A stretch of DNA of 64,000 nucleotides, taken from Thermoprotei archaeon (lineage in GTDB: Archaea > Thermoproteota > Thermoprotei > Thermofilales > B15-G2). The position numbers and the translations under genes were made by a program. The stretch lies in contig QMRV01000002.1 in NCBI GenBank assembly GCA_003649445.1, forward strand, positions 12,290 through 76,289, written 5' to 3'. This document shows, one piece after another, positions 62,030-64,000 of this stretch; the first letter of the stretch is position 1, and each line of letters opens with the position of its first letter. The notes beneath the pieces were generated by a model. It was not told where the DNA came from. It saw nothing but the letters and a program-made list of their open reading frames with translations, and searched no databases.

Positions 62030-63547
62030 TTTCTTTAGCTCGGCTAAGAACTCGATATTCTGCTTTATGCTCTCATCTAAATTCTTTGATGCTATAGTTA
62101 CCCACTGAATATTGGAATCGAACAGAAACTCTAAGCCCGGAAGCTTTCCATCCCAACTCTCTCCAGGCTCAGGCATTGGAACAGACCCCGCTACTCTGAT
62201 GTTTACTATACCTGATTGAGCTAGAGCCTCAGCCAATTCTATGATTCGTGCTTCTGGTACAGCAACACCTGCTGTCTGCATGAACTCCTTATAGGGCTTA
62301 ATGATTTTGCTTACATCGAGTATATTTTTCACAGGCTTGACTTTGATGACTCGATAAGAGTAGATAGGCTCAAAGATCCTTACCTTTTCTTCATCATATG
62401 CAACTGCTCCTTGGCCTTTATTGACAACAAATACTTCAATTTTGTCTGACGCCTCTCCTTCAGCTATTAATTTAAGTATCATTGGCTTAGCTTTAGCTCG
62501 ATATTTCTCTGATTGAGGAAAAATTCTTGACAGCCAGTTCATAGCTTCAGCTATTTTCTCTGCAAATTCTCTTGGAGACAACTTGCCTCCTTCCTCCACT
62601 CTAACTTCTCTGGGAGAAGAACACATTTCCTGTTCATAGCCGATTATATCGAAAGCAACTAGTTCCGCTACTTCAGGTAAAGCATATTCTTTAGCAACTA
62701 TTTCGATTCCAAATTTTGCTCCATGGTAGCATCCCCTAATATCCCTGCCTTTCTGTCTAAACTCCTCTACTTTCTCTTTTACACTTCTTACAGCTTCTTC
62801 TCCTCCAACTACATTGACTACATCAATATGCGAGTAAAACTCGTTTTCAATAACGTCTCCCCTACTCCAGTTCACTACTGCAACTAAGTTAGCTAGATCT
62901 CCATCTACTTCACTTAAAGACTCCGCAAAAAGAGCAGCAAATACAGGCTGCCTAGTTGGAGGCTTTATTATTGCTGCAGCATTTAAAAGCAACGAAAGTA
63001 GCATTACATAGGATTCAACTAAGCCAGGAATATTTCCTGGACAAATATGTAAAATAAGCTCTACTTCAGGCAAGCTAGACAAACTCTTTGCAAACTTTAT
63101 TTTCTCGAAGAAAGACCCATATCCCTTTATTCTTACATTAAGTCCAAGAATTTCAGTAAACTTTTTGAATACTTCTTTTCCAACTGAAGGACTTTTAAGC
63201 ACTTTAAGATAGTTTCCCCTAACTTTTATCAAAGTACTGAAGGACAGTACTTCAATCATTTTAGAGGGATAACCCGTAAGCTCGGGAAGTACTTCTAAAG
63301 CAATTTTCCTTTTAGTATAGTTGCTATTGCTCCATAACTCGGCGAGCTTATCTGCCGCTCTCATAGTTTTTTCAGAAATACCTACTTCACTGAGCGCTTT
63401 TCTTCGCTCCTCTTTAAGAAACTTTGAGATTTTCTCCGCATCGCCCTCCTTGAGCTTTAGATACTCTATTTCAAAGCCGCTTACCTCTCTTATGATAGTA
63501 TCAAAACTATCTTGAAGCTCTTTTGGAAGAAAATATCCCTTTAACAT
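62006..63547 (-). CDS. luxC: LuxC-type acyl-CoA/acyl-protein reductase
   Basis: A LuxC-like aldehyde dehydrogenase-fold enzyme that reduces an activated acyl group to an aldehyde with NAD(P)H. Family landmarks are ELILHICPGNIPGLVESYV, the nucleotide-binding region VDVVNVVGGEEAVRSV, and the catalytic Cys in YEQEMCSSPREV. Length (513) is usual. ATG 63547 shares one base with the stop of the luxE-like gene (TAATG), so they are translated together. In bioluminescent bacteria LuxC and LuxE make fatty aldehyde for light; here another use is likely. Archaeal membranes use isoprenoids, so the acyl substrate is unclear. Confidence 0.88.
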   Translation of the reverse strand: MLKGYFLPKELQDSFDTIIREVSGFEIEYLKLKEGDAEKISKFLKEERRKALSEVGISEKTMRAADKLAELWSNSNYTKRKIALEVLPELTGYPSKMIEVLSFSTLIKVRGNYLKVLKSPSVGKEVFKKFTEILGLNVRIKGYGSFFEKIKFAKSLSSLPEVELILHICPGNIPGLVESYVMLLSLLLNAAAIIKPPTRQPVFAALFAESLSEVDGDLANLVAVVNWSRGDVIENEFYSHIDVVNVVGGEEAVRSVKEKVEEFRQKGRDIRGCYHGAKFGIEIVAKEYALPEVAELVAFDIIGYEQEMCSSPREVRVEEGGKLSPREFAEKIAEAMNWLSRIFPQSEKYRAKAKPMILKLIAEGEASDKIEVFVVNKGQGAVAYDEEKVRIFEPIYSYRVIKVKPVKNILDVSKIIKPYKEFMQTAGVAVPEARIIELAEALAQSGIVNIRVAGSVPMPEPGESWDGKLPGLEFLFDSNIQWVTIASKNLDESIKQNIEFLAELKKLNFSSSN

Positions 63548-64000
63548 TATTCTCCCAGAACTTTACCGAGAACTAGCGCACATCCTCTTCCTTCTTCAGA
63601 CTCTACTCTCTCAATGCTCTCTATTACAGGCCCTTCTCTACTACACTTGGAGCACCCATTCCAATTTATTGTCACTTTATCTCCTGTGATTATGAAGCCT
63701 GGATATGATTGAGCTAGCGGGTCGAAGAACGCGAAGCGCCCTGTTTGTCTACCGTGCTCTGGTAGAGGATTAAACTCTTCGTCGAGAAGCACAGGTTTAA
63801 TCCATGGAGGTATATGCTTTTCTCCGCCTTCTACACAGGAATAAAACAGTACATTGCATTCACACATGCCATAGCCATCTACATGTCTTTCAGGAGCAGG
63901 TATTCCAAGCGCTTCATTAAGCATTCTGCGGAAGTCTTCAAGCGATACTCCCTTTTCTAGCTTGAATCCTCCGCCTGTCACTACAATGCTTCTTCCAGGA
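63547..64000 (-). CDS. luxE: LuxE-type acyl-protein synthetase, C-terminal part (partial)
   Basis: The frame is open to the window edge, so only about 150 C-terminal residues are seen. LuxE activates a fatty acid as AMP ester and hands the acyl group to LuxC. PGRSIVVTGGGFKLEKG is the family adenylation region, and VDGYGMCECN is close to the acyl-adenylate site. The end has FIITGDKVTINWNGCSKCSR. The TAATG overlap with luxC supports the pair. Confidence 0.83.
   Translation of the reverse strand, partial: PGRSIVVTGGGFKLEKGVSLEDFRRMLNEALGIPAPERHVDGYGMCECNVLFYSCVEGGEKHIPPWIKPVLLDEEFNPLPEHGRQTGRFAFFDPLAQSYPGFIITGDKVTINWNGCSKCSREGPVIESIERVESEEGRGCALVLGKVLGE

Noticed and set aside
1..64000. tRNA or rRNA genes
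   Set aside because: I looked for the T-loop pattern and paired acceptor stems in the intergenic regions and found none. A covariance search would be needed to be certain.
1..64000. Insertion sequences, integrases or phage genes
   Set aside because: No transposase, integrase or terminal inverted repeats; coding style is even across the window.

Overview
The window is a gene-dense, AT-rich chromosomal segment from a hyperthermophilic archaeon. Four things support this: a full-length reverse gyrase (47055-50759); archaeal TATA-like promoters about 26 bp upstream of leaderless, often GTG/TTG starts; archaea-typical genes (TYW3-type tRNA enzyme, beta-CASP nuclease, 2-oxoacid:ferredoxin oxidoreductase IorAB, HdrA/Mvh hydrogenase); and C/D-box guide RNA candidates. 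The gene mix resembles TACK-type archaea with hydrogen and heterodisulfide-type redox chemistry, but no marker here fixes the lineage. I saw no tRNA, rRNA, CRISPR array, insertion sequence or phage module.

Layout. 1-5005: an MtaA/CmuA-type methyltransferase-like gene cut by the left edge, a small unknown protein, a NodB-type deacetylase, a ceramidase-like hydrolase, a PurM/HypE-like protein with an HTH regulator, and a small SecB-like protein. 5006-14953: a C/D sRNA, iorAB, a Cas4-like nuclease, sfsA, a beta-CASP nuclease, purB, TYW3, a PRC-barrel zinc-ribbon protein, a Gfo/Idh/MocA oxidoreductase and a tiny ORF. 15078-27097: a second C/D sRNA, a giant FtsX-type permease, an AbrB protein, and an operon of one M28-peptidase-like/FtsX fusion and two OPT-like membrane proteins. 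27382-38307: guaB, guaA, an ATPase, a nitrilase-fold amidase, sugar-related genes, ridA, a phosphodiesterase, a HAD protein and a calcium-type P-ATPase. 38416-46946: a second, paralogous set of the same three membrane genes. 47055-54456: reverse gyrase, a MgtC/DUF4010 membrane protein, a DUF134 regulator, a Mrp/NBP35 ATPase, a zinc ribbon, and three very aromatic small proteins. 54601-64000: cysS, the hdrA-mvhD-mvhG-mvhA operon, a membrane HTH protein, a secreted protein, and a luxC-luxE-like pair cut by the right edge.

The most striking content is the duplicated three-component membrane system. Each copy has one large extracytoplasmic M28-like domain fused to an FtsX/MacB-like permease (P), one OPT-like protein of type B and one DUF6785/6784-like protein of type A. 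Both peptidase-like domains have lost the Glu-Glu pair and the last metal-binding His of M28 enzymes. No ABC ATPase lies beside either copy. A third FtsX protein nearby carries a C-terminal Rossmann/CARF-like domain. A substrate-binding or peptide-uptake system is the simplest inference, but its function is unproven.

Redox theme: HdrA with MvhDGA suggests H2-dependent flavin-based electron bifurcation linked to ferredoxin. IorAB would supply or use ferredoxin, and the LuxC/LuxE-like pair would make aldehydes.
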